Origin: Gammaproteobacteria bacterium
GTDB lineage: Bacteria > Pseudomonadota > Gammaproteobacteria > SG8-11
Assembly (NCBI GenBank): GCA_030610155.1
Contig: JAUWSG010000006.1
Coordinates: forward strand, 1-44,681
Reading direction: 5' to 3'
DNA length: 44,681 bases
Shown here: piece by piece, positions 26,153 through 35,425 of the stretch
Numbering within the stretch: the first letter of the stretch is position 1
How the letters are laid out: the number at the start of each line of letters is the position of its first letter
The notes under the pieces: generated by a model
The model's database searches: none
The model's input: the letters and a program-made list of their open reading frames with translations, nothing else
Told to the model about the DNA's origin: nothing
Translations under genes and position numbers: made by a program

Positions 26153-27472
26153 ATTAAAAAAATAAACGCACCCGTCCTGGTTCCACGCAGCGATCATATC
26201 ATTTCGCGCGAAAATATCAGCGAAAACGCCTTGAAGGTTTTGTACCGGCTCAAAAACGCGGATTTTGATGCGTTCCTGGTGGGTGGTGCTGTACGTGATT
26301 TGTTATTGGGTGTTAAACCAAAAGATTTTGATGTTGCCACGAATGCGCAGCCTGAAGAGATTCGGCAATTGTTTGGTAATTGTCGGTTGATTGGCAGGCG
26401 TTTTCGGCTCGCGCATGTTCATTTTGGAAGAGATGTAATAGAGGTCGCCACTTTTCGTGCTGGCCATACCGATGCCCAGGAAGATCACCATAATGAAGAC
26501 GGGATGATCCTGCGCGATAATGTTTTTGGCTCGATTGAAGAGGACGCATGGCGACGGGATTTTTCTGTTAATGCGCTCTATTACAATATCAAAGACTTCT
26601 CGATCCTGGATTACACCGGTGGTCTGGAGGACCTGGAAAAGCGTCGTATGCGAATTATTGGTGACCCCGAAATACGCTTTCGTGAAGATCCGGTTCGAAT
26701 GTTACGGGCAGTGCGTTTAGCGGCAAAACTGGGTTTTAATATCGAGTCTGAAACAGACAATATGATACAGGAGATGGTCTCGTCCCTGCATGCCGTACCC
26801 TCTGCGCGCCTGTACGAAGAAGTATTAAAGCTGTTTTTATCTGGTTATGCTGTGCCTACATTTAAATTGTTGCGGCATTATGGTTTATATGAACAGTTGT
26901 TTCCGGGTTCGGAAAATGTTTTTTGTTATGAAGAACGAAAACATCCTCTGGCAATGCTTGAGCTTGGGTTTGAGAACACGGATAAACGCGTTGCGCAGGG
27001 AAAACCGGTGGTACCTGCATTTCTTTTTGCCGTTATCCTGTGGAGCAAGATGCAGTTGAATTACGAACACCGGCGCGCAAAAGGGCAAAGTGGTTTTGAG
27101 TCATTTCAGGGTGCGGCCAGAGAAACGATTGTCAGCCAGTTATCTGAAATTTCAATACCGCGTCGTCATACCACCCAGGTACGTGATATCTGGAATATGC
27201 AATCCAGGTTAGATAACCGCAAAGGGAAACGGCCTTTACGTCTTGTGGATCATCCCCGTTTTCGTGCAGCCTATGATTTTTTACTGTTACGAACACAGGC
27301 GGGTGAACCCTTGCAGGAGTTATGTGACTGGTGGACGGATTTTCAGGTGGCTGATGAAGACACTAAAAACACCATGATCAGAAAAGTACGTAGTACCACA
27401 AAACCTCCTCGTCACAAAAAAAGAAAACCTCGTCGTACCGACAATAGTGAAAATGCGGACAAACCAGTTTAA
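26153..27472 (+). CDS. pcnB: Poly(A) polymerase I, with non-standard start codon
   Basis: PcnB adds poly(A) tails to RNA 3' ends and so promotes decay. The protein has the class II nucleotidyltransferase motif LVGGAVRDLLLG with DFDVATNA, NCRLIGRRFRLAHV, SIEEDAWRRDF and an Arg/Lys-rich C-terminal tail. The family segment VPRSDHIISRENISENALKVLYRL lies upstream of the first standard start (TTG 26231), yet between the stop at 26126 and 26231 there is no ATG, GTG or TTG. Candidates are ATT 26153 (giving KKINAPVLVPRS after the start) and ATA 26162, which is nine bases after AGAAGGA (26146-26152). E. coli pcnB is known to start at AUU, so weak initiation may be conserved. Confidence 0.93.
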   Translation: MKKINAPVLVPRSDHIISRENISENALKVLYRLKNADFDAFLVGGAVRDLLLGVKPKDFDVATNAQPEEIRQLFGNCRLIGRRFRLAHVHFGRDVIEVATFRAGHTDAQEDHHNEDGMILRDNVFGSIEEDAWRRDFSVNALYYNIKDFSILDYTGGLEDLEKRRMRIIGDPEIRFREDPVRMLRAVRLAAKLGFNIESETDNMIQEMVSSLHAVPSARLYEEVLKLFLSGYAVPTFKLLRHYGLYEQLFPGSENVFCYEERKHPLAMLELGFENTDKRVAQGKPVVPAFLFAVILWSKMQLNYEHRRAKGQSGFESFQGAARETIVSQLSEISIPRRHTTQVRDIWNMQSRLDNRKGKRPLRLVDHPRFRAAYDFLLLRTQAGEPLQELCDWWTDFQVADEDTKNTMIRKVRSTTKPPRHKKRKPRRTDNSENADKPV

Positions 27473-27992
27473 TCCAGTTGCGCCAGTGAATGTGTATGTT
27501 GCATTGGGCAGTAACCTGGAAAATCCTTTAAATCAGATATTGCAGGCAATACAAGAAATTAAAAAATTGCCGGAATCGGCTTTATTGGCGTGTTCAAAAT
27601 TTTACAAAAGTGTGCCGATGGAGACGACTGATATCACAGCGCAAGCTGATTACGTTAATGCGGTTGTATTAATAGAGACACAGCTGGATGCGCCTGTTTT
27701 ATTACATGCATTGCAAAAAATTGAGCGTGATCATGGTCGTGTAAGAGGGGAGCAACGCTGGGGGCCGAGAACACTTGATCTGGATATCCTGTTATATGGC
27801 GATCAGATTTTGAACACTGACGAATTAACCATACCGCATATAGGGATCAGTGAACGGGATTTTGTGCTCATTCCTTTGTCAGATATTAATTCAGACCTTT
27901 ATATACCAGGCAAAGGGCATTTATCTGACTTGCTCGCACTGTGTCAATCTCATCAGCTGGAGATATTGGAAGACAGCGTTCCGAATGTGTAA
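27447..27992 (+). CDS. folK: HPPK, folate pathway pyrophosphokinase
   Basis: FolK (2-amino-4-hydroxy-6-hydroxymethyldihydropteridine pyrophosphokinase) uses ATP to activate the pterin that is then joined to p-aminobenzoate in folate synthesis. The protein shows YVALGSNLENP at the N-terminus and the HPPK signature RWGPRTLDLDILLYG with IPHIGISERDFVLIPL. It begins inside the end of pcnB, as in E. coli. Start candidates are GTG 27447, ATG 27453 or GTG 27489 (which would give MNVYVALGSN); none has a clear ribosome site, so translational coupling to pcnB is likely. Longest form 181 residues. Confidence 0.95.
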   Translation: MKMRTNQFNPVAPVNVYVALGSNLENPLNQILQAIQEIKKLPESALLACSKFYKSVPMETTDITAQADYVNAVVLIETQLDAPVLLHALQKIERDHGRVRGEQRWGPRTLDLDILLYGDQILNTDELTIPHIGISERDFVLIPLSDINSDLYIPGKGHLSDLLALCQSHQLEILEDSVPNV

Positions 27993-28114
27993 AGGTTCTA
28001 TTTTATCGCTGTCCTATTTGAAGTAAAATGATTATCGGCGTTGTTGCCGGGGGTTGTTTTTATGTTGTTTTCCGATAAAGGAGCAGGCGTTCCTTTAGGA
28101 GTCTGGATTAATTA

Positions 28115-28768
28115 ATGAGTAGTGCAAATCATTTATCGCTTGTTGCCGTTGAGGGACCCATAGGGGTAGGTAAATCAAGCCTTGCAAAACGCCTGGCTGA
28201 AACCTTTGGCGGCGAACTGTTACTGGAAGGCGCAGAAGAAAACCCGTTTCTGGAGCGTTTTTATCGTGATGATAAAAGTGCGGCATTGCAAACCCAGCTG
28301 TTTTTTCTGTTTCAACGCGCCAGACAAATGCAGGCGCTTCGGCAGGGTGATATGTTCAAACCCATGCGTTCCGCCGATTTTATTATGGAAAAGGACCGTT
28401 TATTTGCGCAACTCACCCTGGATGAGGATGAGCTGGATTTGTATGATCAGGTGTATAATTCCTTAACACTGGATGTGCCAAACCCCGACCTGGTAATCTA
28501 TTTGCAAGCCCCTGTAGAGGTATTGCATGCACGTATCAGGAAGCGTGGTATAATGTCTGAGCGATATATCAAGTCAGGGTATCTACAGCGTATTGTCGAT
28601 GCCTATGCGAAGTTTTTTTATAATTATGATGCCGCGCCCTTGTTAATTATCAATGCCTCTGAGATTGATCTGGTTAATAATGAGCAGGACTACAATGAAT
28701 TGTTAAAGCAGATTCGATCTATTAGAAGTGGGCGTCATTATTTTAATCCTTTACCGATCGCACTATAA
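28115..28768 (+). CDS. Deoxynucleoside kinase (dAK/dGK type)
   Basis: This 217-aa cytoplasmic enzyme phosphorylates a deoxynucleoside to its monophosphate in nucleotide salvage. It has a P-loop GPIGVGKS (residues 14-21), the sequence MEKDRLFAQLTLDEDELDLYDQVY including the DR motif that positions substrate, and a lid region RIRKRGIMSERYI. The family includes Bacillus Dck/Dgk and mitochondrial dGK-like kinases; which base it prefers cannot be told from sequence here. It sits between folK and panB, a slot where gammaproteobacteria often carry this gene. An AGGAG site (28098-28102) lies 12 bases before the ATG. Confidence 0.92.
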   Translation: MSSANHLSLVAVEGPIGVGKSSLAKRLAETFGGELLLEGAEENPFLERFYRDDKSAALQTQLFFLFQRARQMQALRQGDMFKPMRSADFIMEKDRLFAQLTLDEDELDLYDQVYNSLTLDVPNPDLVIYLQAPVEVLHARIRKRGIMSERYIKSGYLQRIVDAYAKFFYNYDAAPLLIINASEIDLVNNEQDYNELLKQIRSIRSGRHYFNPLPIAL

Positions 28769-28804
28769 GCAACTATTTAAGCAGTAATGCTAAAACCTGT
28801 CTTT

Positions 28805-28834
28805 AAGGAACCTCGGGCACATCAGAAGTTTCTT
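28805..28834 (+). repeat. 30-nt hairpin repeat, copy B
   Basis: Arms AAGGAACCTC and GAAGTTTCTT pair at nine of ten positions (one G-T) around loop GGGCACATCA. It lies between the kinase stop and panB and could act as a processing or attenuation hairpin. Copy A is at 12133-12162. Confidence 0.7.
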
Positions 28835-28869
28835 AATTTTCATATCCTTTGCGGGAAGTGGATATCGAT

Positions 28870-29694
28870 ATGAGTAATCAATCCGAAAAAAATAAACAAC
28901 ACAAACCTGTGACCTTGAACAGTTTGCAGGAAATGAAACGTAACGGCGAAAAAATAGTTTGTTTAACTGTTTATGATGCCGGTTTTGCAGCAATTCTGGA
29001 TAATGCCGGTGTGGATGTTTTTCTGGTGGGTGATTCGCTTGGTATGGTTATCCAGGGGCATGACACAACGTTGCCTGTGACGGTCAATGACATGGTTTAT
29101 CATACGGCGAGTGTCAGGCGTGGCAGTCCCCATGCTTTTATTATGACAGACATGCCTTTTATGAGTTATCCGACAGTCGAGCAGGCATTAAAAAATGCCG
29201 GACGGGTTATGAAAAAAGGCGGTGCCCAGATGGTCAAGCTTGAAGGTGGCGGCGCTTTCGTTGATAGGGTAGAGCAACTGGTTAATCATGCTGTACCGGT
29301 ATGCGCACACCTCGGCCTGATGCCGCAATCAGTACATCAAACAGGCGGCTACCGGGTACAGGGACGGGATGATCAGGCCGCACAAACGATTATTGACGAT
29401 GCACTGGCCATGCAAAAAGCCGGCGCGGGTATGCTGTTGCTGGAGTGTGTGCCTGCCGAGCTGGGTAAAAAGGTCACGCAAATGCTGGATATTCCTGTTA
29501 TCGGTATTGGTGCAGGCCCGGATTGTGATGCGCAGGTGCTGGTATTACAGGATATTCTGGGTATCTCTCAGGGGCACCACCCGAAGTTTCATCGTAATTT
29601 CCTTGACGGCGCTGAAAACATTGAAGCGGCAGTAAAGTCCTATGTGCAGGCAGTGCGGTCCGGTGAGTATCCTGCTGCAGAGCACTGTTATTAA
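28870..29694 (+). CDS. panB: Ketopantoate hydroxymethyltransferase
   Basis: PanB makes ketopantoate from 2-oxoisovalerate and methylene-THF, the first committed step of pantothenate synthesis. The start used is ATG 28870, giving 274 residues, preferred over an upstream TTG because the family begins close to the LQEMK segment. Visible features are the metal-binding LVGDSLGMVIQGHDTTLPV, MVKLEGG, the catalytic Glu in LLLECVP, and IGIGAGPDCDAQVLVLQD. It is followed by panC 40 bases later. Confidence 0.97.
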   Translation: MSNQSEKNKQHKPVTLNSLQEMKRNGEKIVCLTVYDAGFAAILDNAGVDVFLVGDSLGMVIQGHDTTLPVTVNDMVYHTASVRRGSPHAFIMTDMPFMSYPTVEQALKNAGRVMKKGGAQMVKLEGGGAFVDRVEQLVNHAVPVCAHLGLMPQSVHQTGGYRVQGRDDQAAQTIIDDALAMQKAGAGMLLLECVPAELGKKVTQMLDIPVIGIGAGPDCDAQVLVLQDILGISQGHHPKFHRNFLDGAENIEAAVKSYVQAVRSGEYPAAEHCY

Positions 29695-29734
29695 CTCTTT
29701 TCTTTTATAATTCTGACGCACACAAACTATTATT

Positions 29735-30577
29735 ATGGACATCCTGAAAAACAGTCTGGATGTGCAATCGACTTGCTGTCAATTGCAGGGAACGATTGCC
29801 TTTGTACCGACGATGGGAAATTTGCATGCAGGTCATATGCAACTGGTAGACGCGGCTAAACAGCTTGCGGATCATGTGGTCGTCAGTATTTTTGTTAACC
29901 CATTGCAGTTTGGTGAAAGTGACGACTTCTCCCGTTACCCGCGTACCCTGGAGCAGGACATTGAAAAGTTAAAAAATCTGCATGTGGATTTATTATTTAC
30001 GCCGGATGCACATCATATTTTACCTGCTGATATAAATACCACTACCTTTGTCGAAGTCCCGGCACTGTCCGATATTCTGGAAGGTGAGTGTCGACCACAT
30101 CATTTTCGCGGCGTCACAACGATTGTTAATAAACTGTTTAATATCGTGCAACCTGATGTGGCGGTATTTGGAAAAAAAGATTTTCAACAGCTGATGATTA
30201 TTCAACATATGGTGAATGATCTGAATATGCCAGTCAGTATTGTTGGCGAAGAGACGGTGCGCGAAAGCGATGGTTTGGCGATGAGTTCACGAAACAGCCG
30301 CCTGGATCCGGATGAGCGGCAGCGGGCGCCTGCTTTATTTACGGCCTTGTCCGCAGCACAAACCCGCATATTGTCCGGGGATAAAAATCATCATGATATT
30401 GAAGAGGCAATGAAATCCACGCTGCAACAGGCGGGTTTTAAAATTGATTATTTTACCATCAGGAATACAGCAAACCTTGCCCCGGTGGACGCACAAACGA
30501 CGGATCTGGTGATACTTGCCGCTGTATATTTAGGCAGCACTCGTCTGATTGATAATCTGTCATTTTCTTTGCAGTAG
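29735..30577 (+). CDS. panC: Pantothenate synthetase
   Basis: PanC joins pantoate and beta-alanine with ATP. The 280-aa protein has the nucleotide-binding HIGH-type sequence PTMGNLHAGHMQLV (about residues 26-39), the pantoate-binding VNPLQFG, and FGKKDFQQLMIIQHM, and the KMSKS-like MSSRNSRL. All are standard for this cytidylyltransferase-fold enzyme. It follows panB closely and precedes panD. Confidence 0.97.
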   Translation: MDILKNSLDVQSTCCQLQGTIAFVPTMGNLHAGHMQLVDAAKQLADHVVVSIFVNPLQFGESDDFSRYPRTLEQDIEKLKNLHVDLLFTPDAHHILPADINTTTFVEVPALSDILEGECRPHHFRGVTTIVNKLFNIVQPDVAVFGKKDFQQLMIIQHMVNDLNMPVSIVGEETVRESDGLAMSSRNSRLDPDERQRAPALFTALSAAQTRILSGDKNHHDIEEAMKSTLQQAGFKIDYFTIRNTANLAPVDAQTTDLVILAAVYLGSTRLIDNLSFSLQ

Positions 30578-30677
30578 CCATAAAATACATTATAATCAAC
30601 AGCATATAGCAGGATGAGCCATTATGTTGATTCATGTATAATAAGTCCTCGCGAAAATCTGGAGTTTTAGAACGACT

Positions 30678-31058
30678 ATGTTGATTACCATGCTTAAAAC
30701 AAAACTACATCGTGCGTGCGTGACTCATGCGGAACTGGAATATGAAGGTTCGTGTGCCATTGATGCACGTCTGCTGAAAATGGCAGATATTCATGAGTAT
30801 GAACAAATCCAGATTTATAATATAAATAATGGTGAACGTTTCACTACTTACGCCATTAAAGCCGAAGAAGGCTCAGGCATTATTTCAGTTAATGGCGCTG
30901 CCGCGCATAAAGCCTCACCTGGTGATCGTATTATTATTTGTTCCTATACAACACTGAACCAAAACGAACTGGCCAGCTTCAAGCCCACACTGGTCTACCT
31001 CGACGAAAACAATGTCGTGACCCGCACCGCCAATACCATCCCGATGCAAGTCGCCTAG
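30678..31058 (+). CDS. panD: Aspartate 1-decarboxylase precursor
   Basis: PanD supplies beta-alanine for pantothenate. It is made as a pro-enzyme that cuts itself between Gly24 and Ser25 to make the pyruvoyl cofactor; the cleavage motif YEGSCAID is intact here at residues 22-29. The 126-aa length is normal. The family N-terminus [18 protein letters not shown] fits the first ATG, 30678, with GGAG 13 bases upstream. In gammaproteobacteria outside enterics PanZ-independent maturation may apply; no panZ is seen here. Confidence 0.97.
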   Translation: MLITMLKTKLHRACVTHAELEYEGSCAIDARLLKMADIHEYEQIQIYNINNGERFTTYAIKAEEGSGIISVNGAAAHKASPGDRIIICSYTTLNQNELASFKPTLVYLDENNVVTRTANTIPMQVA

Positions 31059-31156
31059 TCGCCTCGATCTGCGACAAATCAAAACCGCAAGACCAGGACC
31101 TTTTATCACGGGGAACTCGGGGCGCACGGGGAAAAGAGTAGAAGATTGTTTTTTTA

Positions 31157-31230
31157 CCACGGAGGTCACGGAGAAAAGAAGTGAGAAAGACCTTAAAACA
31201 AAAAAAGATTTTTCTCCGTGACCTCCGTGG
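31157..31230. repeat. CCACGGAGG-type perfect inverted repeat
   Basis: CCACGGAGGTCACGGAGAAA (31157-31176) is perfectly complementary to 31211-31230, with a 34-base spacer. It lies between the convergent panD and ppc genes and is followed on the plus side by TGGCTAAA. A related unpaired tract ATCACGGGGAACTC lies at 31106. It could end transcription from both sides. Confidence 0.85.
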
Positions 31231-31251
31231 CTAAACGCATTTGTTCTTGAT

Positions 31252-34116
31252 CTACCCGGTGTTTCGCATACCCGCTGCGATGGCGTTGATGGTTCTCAGT
31301 AGGGGGGACAGCCAGGCATTTCTTTCTTCCTCTGTCAGGCTTTCATCGCGAAAACGTTGCAGCAGGATAACCTGGATATCATTGAGTGGGTCGAGATAAG
31401 GGTTGCGTCTGCTAAGCGATAGCAGCAGTGTAGGATTATCTTCAAGCAATGTTGAGTTACCTGTAATTTGCTCTACCAGATCGACGGTACGTATATATTC
31501 ATCTTTAATGGACTGATAGATCTTTCCAGCCTGTTTTTTATCTGTGCAAAGTGAAACATAATCATTTGCAATGCGAAGATCGGCTTTAACTAATGCCATT
31601 TGCATGTTGCTAATGAGCGCCCGGAAATAGGGCCATGTCTGGTACATGCTTTGTAGTTTTGGCAAACCATCGTCATCATTCAGACAGACGCTCTCCAGCG
31701 CAGATCCAACACCGTACCAGGCCGGTAAAGTATGACGGGACTGGGCCCAGCCGAATACCCAGGCAATTGCCCGAATTGAGCTTTTGGAGTAATCGCCTTT
31801 CTTTCTATGACTGGGACGTGATCCGATGTTCATCATGCCAATTTCAGTCACCGGTGTTGCTTCATAAAAGTAATCGAAGAACCCGGGTGTGTCATCTGTT
31901 AAGTCCCGGTAAGCAGTTTCACCTGTTTTGGCAAGGCTTCCCATCACTTCCAGAAATGATTGGCGGTCTTTGGCAGGGGGGGTAATTAAATTCTCGCTTG
32001 CCAGTAGCAGGCCGGTCGTGCCCATTGTAAGTTCATAGACCGAGGTTTCGGTATTACTGTATTTCGATGATAAAACCTCGCCTTGTTCGGTAAATTTTAT
32101 TTCACCGTAAACAGTAGCAGGTGGCTGGGAAAGAATGGCCTCATGCGTTGGGCCGCCTCCACGTCCGATTGTACCGCCGCGTCCATGGAACAGGCGAATT
32201 TCAATGCCCCGTGCTGTTGTAAGGTTGGTAATTTTTTTCTGTGCTTCGTAAAGTGACCACGACGAAGCCAGAATGCCACCGTCCTTGCAGGAGTCTGAAT
32301 AACCGAGCATGACTTCCTGTGTGTTCCCGGAAGACTTTAACAAGGCTGCGTAGGTTGTATTGTCATACAGGCATGTCATAACTGGCTCGATATGATCCAG
32401 GTCTTCTATGGTCTCAAACAAGGGGCCAACTTTAATGTCACAAAACCAGCCTTTATCATTGCGTCCTGCCAGACCGCAAAGCGCGGCCAGGAACATGACT
32501 TCGAGAATATGGCTGGCCTCATGTGTCATTGAGATAATGTAATTGCCAAACGCCCTGGGGCTCACTTCCACGTGCATTTGTTTCATTACTTCGAAAACTT
32601 CAAGGGTTTCTCTGGGTTGCTCGCTCAGTTTTGATTTGTCCACCTTGATTGAGTCGATGTTTTCAATTGCTGCGCTTAGCAATGCCAGTTTTCCCAGGTC
32701 ATCCAGAGAGGCGTACTCGGTACCGGATTGGCTAAGTATTTCAGTGACTGTGTTTGTGTGGACAGCTGATTCCTGGCGAATATCAAGATGAAAAAGGTAA
32801 AAGCCAAATGTTTCGGCAAGCCGAATAAGGTCAGTCAGATCACCATGAGCGACCATTTTATCATCATGCTCAATCAATGACTGGCGTATGAGATGCAGAT
32901 CGTGAATAAACTCTTTTTCAGATGGGTAAGCGTCTTTGTGATCGGTGGCAACTTTTTCTTTATCAAGATGGTGCTTGTTGGTTACCAGGTTGCGTTCCAG
33001 ACGATAACGCATAATGCCGATTTTTCTGCGATAGGGTTCATTGCGAAATCGCTCCGGTTTGTCAGGGAAAGCATGTTCTGTATATTGCTCATCTGCTTCG
33101 AGGCTTTTTAGAAACGGATCAGAAGGTTTGCATAGCAGGCTTGAGTAGGTGAGGACCTGAGTCAAATCCCGCAGACGGTTAAGGTATTGCAACAGAATTT
33201 CTCTGGATTGCATACGTACTGCCATGACAGTTGTTTCTGGTTTGACGTTCGGGTTACCGTCGCGATCACCACCTATCCATGAACCAAAGCGGATAAAACT
33301 GGGTACTTCAACTCTTGACTGTTCCCGAAGTTCATCACTTTCATTGTCATCGGGTTTGTAAATTCGATTGACTGCATTTTCCATGTTGCGATATACGGTG
33401 GGTACGGCGCTGAACAGGCTTTCGCGAAAATAAAACAGGCCGTTCGAAATTTCATCCTTGACCTGGGGGCGTGCCCTGCGGACTTCATCTGTTTTCCATA
33501 AAGTTTGAATTTGAGATTCAAGTTTATCCGTTAACTCAGCTCTGCCTGTTTTGTTCAGTCGTGGATCATCAAGGCCTTCTGCTACCACAAAGATGCGCCG
33601 TAATGATTCCATGATGGTGCGTCTTTTGGATTCAGTTGGATGTGCGGTAAAGACAGGCGTATAAACCAGTTTATTCAGTAATAACTGTAATTGTTCGGCG
33701 TTAATTCCCTTCTTTTTGAATCCTCTCAAGGCGGCATCAAATGAACCGGGCCATAATGGTCCACCGGCACGGACCTTGCGTCGGCGTTGCCGATGCTGGT
33801 AGCTTTCTTCAACGATATTTATCAGGCTGAAATACGTACTGAAGGCACGCACAACATTATCGAGTGTGTCAGGGTCGAGTACGCTGACAATCTGGTCCAG
33901 GCGTTTACGTTTCTGAGGATTGTCTTTTTTGCGTAAGTTAATGTGGCCTTTTCGTAGTGTTTCTACGGAAGACAAAACCCGGCCGCCAGCCTGCTGTTTA
34001 AGCACATTGCCCAAAAGGTTGCCGAACAGTTTGACCCGGCTGCGTAGTTGTTTATCACTTGGTGGGTTTTTCATTAACTTGAATAGATTTATATTATCTG
34101 TTGGTGGTTTATTCAT
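31252..34116 (-). CDS. ppc: Phosphoenolpyruvate carboxylase
   Basis: PPC carboxylates PEP with bicarbonate to oxaloacetate, refilling the TCA cycle, which autotrophs need for biosynthesis. The 954 residues are in the normal range (883 in E. coli). Signatures include VFTAHPTESKRRT with the catalytic His, GYSDSCKDGG, and FHGRGGTIGRGGGP. The C-terminal end reads INAIAAGMRNTG, the classic terminal motif. It starts 24 bases after the DAHP synthase-like gene, so the two are likely co-transcribed. Confidence 0.97.
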   Translation of the reverse strand: MNKPPTDNINLFKLMKNPPSDKQLRSRVKLFGNLLGNVLKQQAGGRVLSSVETLRKGHINLRKKDNPQKRKRLDQIVSVLDPDTLDNVVRAFSTYFSLINIVEESYQHRQRRRKVRAGGPLWPGSFDAALRGFKKKGINAEQLQLLLNKLVYTPVFTAHPTESKRRTIMESLRRIFVVAEGLDDPRLNKTGRAELTDKLESQIQTLWKTDEVRRARPQVKDEISNGLFYFRESLFSAVPTVYRNMENAVNRIYKPDDNESDELREQSRVEVPSFIRFGSWIGGDRDGNPNVKPETTVMAVRMQSREILLQYLNRLRDLTQVLTYSSLLCKPSDPFLKSLEADEQYTEHAFPDKPERFRNEPYRRKIGIMRYRLERNLVTNKHHLDKEKVATDHKDAYPSEKEFIHDLHLIRQSLIEHDDKMVAHGDLTDLIRLAETFGFYLFHLDIRQESAVHTNTVTEILSQSGTEYASLDDLGKLALLSAAIENIDSIKVDKSKLSEQPRETLEVFEVMKQMHVEVSPRAFGNYIISMTHEASHILEVMFLAALCGLAGRNDKGWFCDIKVGPLFETIEDLDHIEPVMTCLYDNTTYAALLKSSGNTQEVMLGYSDSCKDGGILASSWSLYEAQKKITNLTTARGIEIRLFHGRGGTIGRGGGPTHEAILSQPPATVYGEIKFTEQGEVLSSKYSNTETSVYELTMGTTGLLLASENLITPPAKDRQSFLEVMGSLAKTGETAYRDLTDDTPGFFDYFYEATPVTEIGMMNIGSRPSHRKKGDYSKSSIRAIAWVFGWAQSRHTLPAWYGVGSALESVCLNDDDGLPKLQSMYQTWPYFRALISNMQMALVKADLRIANDYVSLCTDKKQAGKIYQSIKDEYIRTVDLVEQITGNSTLLEDNPTLLLSLSRRNPYLDPLNDIQVILLQRFRDESLTEEERNAWLSPLLRTINAIAAGMRNTG

Positions 34117-34140
34117 AATTTAAGACGCGAAGGTTAATAA

Positions 34141-35259
34141 TTATTCAGCGTAAAATTTTTGCGCGAGATCAAAACGTTTTTCATACGCTTCACGTGTAAT
34201 CATGACGTCTTCAATAAAGTAGGGAAGTTCGTCCATGGTTAATGCCTGAGGACCATCAACAAGTGCCTTGCCGGGTACCGGATGAAAGTCAACTAAAATC
34301 ATATTAGCGCCTGCAATAACGCCTTGAGCAGTTGCATGCTGAATGTCCTGTATTTTGTCCGGCGAATCGACGCGGATACCAACTGAATGAGAAGGATCGA
34401 TACACACCGGCATACGCGTCAGCCGTTTAACGACGGGGACATGAGAAAAGTCCACCATGTTGCGATGCGGGTCGCCAAAGTGTGATTTCATGCCGCGTAA
34501 TGCAAATATAACATTGCGGTTGCCTTCGCTTGCCAGGTATTCAGCGGCATTAATTGATTCTTCTAACGTGATACCAAAGCCGCGTTTTAATAAAACCGGG
34601 AAGACATGTTGTCGTCCACAGGCTTTAAGTAATTCAAAATTTTGTGTGTTACGAGTACCGATTTGTAGCATCACACCGGTTGGCTGGCCGGTTTTCTCCA
34701 GTGCTTCACTTATTTCGTCTATATGACTTTCATGCGTGACTTCCATGGCAATGACTTTTATGTCGTATTTGCCGGCCAGCTCAAAAACATAGTTCAAACA
34801 GGATTTACCATGTCCCTGAAACGAATACGGATTAGAGCGGGGTTTGTATGCACCCATACGGCTACAGCTTTGACCGTTTTCTTTTAATGCCTTCATCATC
34901 ATTTCGACGTGTTCAGGATTATCAACAGCACACAGACCGGCAAAAATATTGAGGTTGTCCTGTCCAAAATGCACACCATTGTATTCAAAGTGAGTTGAAC
35001 GTGTGTCGTTTTTGTGGCGTCCGAGAATGCGGTATTCCTTCGATATACGTACTACTTTATCGACGCCGGGCATGGTCGCGATTTCATCCATAGAGAGGGC
35101 CGCTGTGTCGCCGACCAGGTACAGCTCAGTCAGTCTTTGTTGAGAGCCTTCCTCTTCATGTTCCCGAATCTGGATGTTCGGGAGGTTTGACAGATAATCG
35201 AGTAATTGACGATATTCTGCTGATGTTTTTTCAATCTCGGGATTGACGATAACGATCAT
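34141..35259 (-). CDS. DAHP synthase-like protein (3-deoxy-7-phosphoheptulonate synthase, type I)
   Basis: DAHP synthase condenses PEP and erythrose-4-phosphate, starting aromatic amino-acid synthesis. The 372-aa protein has an N-terminal ferredoxin-like regulatory region (about residues 1-80, with VVRISKEYRILGR) and a TIM barrel containing GAYKPRSNPYSFQG, QIGTRNTQNFELLK, PVLLKRGFG and DPSHSVGIR. Several motifs depart from the family norm: AGLC for AGPC, FALRG for CERG and ILVDFHP for VEVHP, so a metal-ligand Glu appears as Asp. The Cys and the later Asp (VDGPQ) are kept. It may be a divergent DAHP synthase with altered regulation or substrate; a paralogue is also possible. Confidence 0.85.
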   Translation of the reverse strand: MIVIVNPEIEKTSAEYRQLLDYLSNLPNIQIREHEEEGSQQRLTELYLVGDTAALSMDEIATMPGVDKVVRISKEYRILGRHKNDTRSTHFEYNGVHFGQDNLNIFAGLCAVDNPEHVEMMMKALKENGQSCSRMGAYKPRSNPYSFQGHGKSCLNYVFELAGKYDIKVIAMEVTHESHIDEISEALEKTGQPTGVMLQIGTRNTQNFELLKACGRQHVFPVLLKRGFGITLEESINAAEYLASEGNRNVIFALRGMKSHFGDPHRNMVDFSHVPVVKRLTRMPVCIDPSHSVGIRVDSPDKIQDIQHATAQGVIAGANMILVDFHPVPGKALVDGPQALTMDELPYFIEDVMITREAYEKRFDLAQKFYAE

Positions 35260-35425
35260 AATAAGTACCTGATTATAATAAATATTGTCATATGCTCGCC
35301 GGTTCTTAAGCGGAACTTAATACAGGCTGACAAATGAGGGGTGGTATTATTCTCGATTATTTGGGGTTTAGCCAGCCAAAATTGGTTTCAGCAATAAAAA
35401 AACAGGAAATTGGAGACTAATTAAG

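Noticed and set aside
31059-31251. Clustered CCACGG repeats as a possible CRISPR fragment
   Set aside because: Only one inverted pair and one loose variant exist, with no regular spacers and no cas genes.
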